Positions 62,505 to 64,000 of a DNA stretch of 64,000 nt are shown here, piece by piece. Positions within the stretch are counted from its first letter, which is position 1, and each line of letters starts with the position of its first letter. The stretch covers positions 124,001 to 188,000 of the forward strand of contig JAWZSN010000002.1 of assembly GCA_033875255.1 (NCBI GenBank), read 5' to 3'. The notes below the pieces were generated by a model, which searched no databases, was not told where the DNA came from, and saw nothing but the letters and a program-made list of their open reading frames with translations. The stretch comes from Marinimicrococcus sp033875255. Lineage in GTDB: Bacteria > Pseudomonadota > Alphaproteobacteria > Geminicoccales > Geminicoccaceae. The translations under genes and the position numbers were made by a program.

Positions 62505-63710
62505 ATGCAGCGGCTCTACAACAAGAACATCTCGGTCCTGGTCGTCTGCCAGGCCCTGTTCTTCATGTGCAACACGATCGTCATCAGCACGGCTCCGCTG
62601 GTGGGTCTGCAATATGCGCCCGACCCCTCGCTGGCGACCGTGCCCTTGGGCGCCCAGTTCCTCGGCACCATGGCGGCCACCATGCCGGCCTCGCTGCTGA
62701 TGAAGCGGGTCGGGCGCCGCGCCGGGCTGGCGCTGGGGATGCTGGTGGGGATCCTGGCGGGCCTGCTCGGCTGGCACGCCATCGAGGCGGGCAGCTTCCT
62801 GCTGTTCTGCCTCTCGGGCGTGCTCTACGGCACGTTCTCGGCCTTCGGCCAGTATCTCCGCTTCACCGCTGCCGATGCCGCCGACGCCTCCTACCAGGAC
62901 GATCTCGCCGCCCGCAGGGCGCGCGCCATCGCCATCGTGATGGCGGGCGGCGTGGTGGCGGCGGTGCTCGGGCCGGAGATCGCCAAGGCCACCCGCGAGC
63001 TCTTCGCCCCGGTCCTGTTCTCCGGCTCCTATCTCGCGGTGGCCCTGCTCTCGGCACTCTCGGTGGGGGCGATAGCGCTGCTCGATCTGCCGGCACCCGG
63101 TGTTGCCGAGCGGACCGCCGCCGGCCGGCCGATCGGCGTCATCCTGCGCCAGCCCGCGGCCATGGTGGCGGTGCTCGCCTCGCTGGTGGGCTACGTCACC
63201 ATGAACCTGCTCATGGTGGCCACCCCGCTCGCCATGCTGGCCTGCGGCCACGAGTTCGACGACAGCGCCTTCGTCATCCAGTGGCACGTGGTGGGCATGT
63301 TCGTGCCGAGCTTCTTCACCGGCAGGCTGATCGCCCGCTTCGGCGTGCAGCGGATCATCCTGGCCGGCGTGGCGATCAACGTGGTTTGCGTCGCCACCGC
63401 GTTCAGCGGGCTCGAGGTCGCGCATTTCGCGGCCTCGCTGTTCCTGCTGGGGATCGGCTGGAACTTCCTCTTTCTCGGCGGCACCAGCCTGCTCACCGGC
63501 TGCCACACCCCGGCCGAGAAGGCCAAGGTGCAGGGGATCAACGATCTCGTGGTGTTTTCCTCGGTGGCCGCCTCGGCGAGCTTCTCGGGCCTGCTCCACG
63601 ATCTCGTGGGCTGGCACATGATGAATCTCCTGGCCCTTCCCGGCCTTCTTCTGGTGGCCGCCCTCGTTCTTTTTCAACGCCGCGCCGTCCCGGCCGCCCG
63701 GGCGGCCTGA
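62505..63710 (+). CDS. Major facilitator superfamily transporter
   Basis: This 401-residue protein has about 12 helices. It has ATMPASLLMKRVGRRAGLALGMLVG, containing the loop 2-3 MFS motif (K-R-V-G-R-R), and TGRLIARFGVQRIILAGV, its counterpart in the second half. LGIGWNFLFLGGTSLLTG suggests the YbfB/bacterial multidrug-like group. ATG 62505 follows CAGGGA. Substrate not predictable. It is followed 47 bases later by a lipoprotein gene. Confidence 0.9.
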   Translation: MQRLYNKNISVLVVCQALFFMCNTIVISTAPLVGLQYAPDPSLATVPLGAQFLGTMAATMPASLLMKRVGRRAGLALGMLVGILAGLLGWHAIEAGSFLLFCLSGVLYGTFSAFGQYLRFTAADAADASYQDDLAARRARAIAIVMAGGVVAAVLGPEIAKATRELFAPVLFSGSYLAVALLSALSVGAIALLDLPAPGVAERTAAGRPIGVILRQPAAMVAVLASLVGYVTMNLLMVATPLAMLACGHEFDDSAFVIQWHVVGMFVPSFFTGRLIARFGVQRIILAGVAINVVCVATAFSGLEVAHFAASLFLLGIGWNFLFLGGTSLLTGCHTPAEKAKVQGINDLVVFSSVAASASFSGLLHDLVGWHMMNLLALPGLLLVAALVLFQRRAVPAARAA

Positions 63711-63757
63711 GCTACCGGGGCGGCGCCTGCCATTAGATCCAGCAAGGGATATTGCCG

Positions 63758-64000
63758 ATGCGCAGATTTCTTCTGGCGGCGTTGCCCGCCGCAACGTTGC
63801 TCTCCGGCTGCCTCGTCACGAGCCAGGTGGGGCAGGGGCCGATCACGCTGAGCCCCGGTGTCGAGGCTCTCTACCAGCGGTATCTCGACACGGACGAGCC
63901 GATGGCATTCGCCGTCACCGCCGACGGCAGCGGGGCCAGCTACTACTACTGCCCCGACCGCTACGGCTGCCGCGGCACCGAGAGAAGCAGCGCGGTGCAG
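63758..64000 (+). CDS. Lipoprotein, partial (runs off the window)
   Basis: The 81 visible codons start MRRFLLAALPAATLLSGCLVTS, a lipoprotein signal with lipobox LLSGC (Cys18). The mature part reads PITLSPGVEALYQRYLDTDEPMAFAVT and has a Tyr/Cys-rich YYYCPDRYGC. AAGGGAT precedes ATG 63758. The C-terminus is outside the window and the family is not recognised. Confidence 0.85.
   Translation, partial: MRRFLLAALPAATLLSGCLVTSQVGQGPITLSPGVEALYQRYLDTDEPMAFAVTADGSGASYYYCPDRYGCRGTERSSAVQ

Overview
The window looks like a chromosome segment of a high-GC alphaproteobacterium, probably near Rhodospirillales/Geminicoccaceae. This is inferred from very GC-rich third codon positions, AapJQMP-type and TRAP transporters, an Hmu haem system with its own TonB/ExbBD, a small DUF1127 protein and a type III ornithine decarboxylase behind a structured leader. 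No rRNA or taxonomic marker gene is present, so the placement is tentative. The high GC produces long antisense open frames opposite most genes; these are left out.

Layout. 0-0.6 kb: a HigBA toxin-antitoxin pair whose toxin lacks a normal start codon. 0.85-6 kb: a CobW GTPase and a potassium-channel-like protein (minus), then a DctPQM TRAP transporter (plus). 6-7 kb: non-coding DNA with four copies of a ~135-bp two-part repeat, then a ~102-bp direct duplication. 7-10.5 kb: a lower-GC restriction-modification island (C5-cytosine methyltransferase, CCGG-type nuclease, Vsr) beside a decayed Fic gene fragment and a cluster of palindromic sites. 10.5-20.6 kb: a DUF2165 protein, an SDR dehydrogenase and a haem-acquisition operon (receptor, HmuS, HmuT, HmuU, HmuV, a small secreted protein, ExbB, ExbD, TonB). 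20.8-22.8 kb: an RsbQ-like hydrolase overlapping a PAS histidine kinase. 22.9-28.4 kb (minus): a PotDABC-type importer with a DadA-like oxidase and RidA. 29-35.6 kb: an RpiR regulator, AapJQMP and a HemL-like aminotransferase.

35.6-52.2 kb reads as an accessory region. It starts with two decayed IS5-family copies and ends near a tRNA-Ser gene. It holds a cupin-type regulator, an N-formylglutamate-amidohydrolase-like enzyme, an amidohydrolase, a Dpp-type importer whose binding protein appears circularly permuted, two M20 peptidases, an IS427-type element inserted exactly in a stop codon, and a MocR/PaiB/LysE group.

52.2-64 kb returns to core-like genes: tRNA-Ser, YbaK, a GST, a flavin reductase, ornithine decarboxylase with a leader peptide and hairpin, an Aas-like acyltransferase/ligase, a frameshifted ThDP decarboxylase, a LysR regulator, DUF1127, a cytochrome c, an MBL-fold protein, an MFS transporter and the start of a lipoprotein gene.

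The most unusual points are the permuted peptide-binding protein, the two-part repeat array, the hydrolase-PAS-kinase pair and the ornithine decarboxylase leader.
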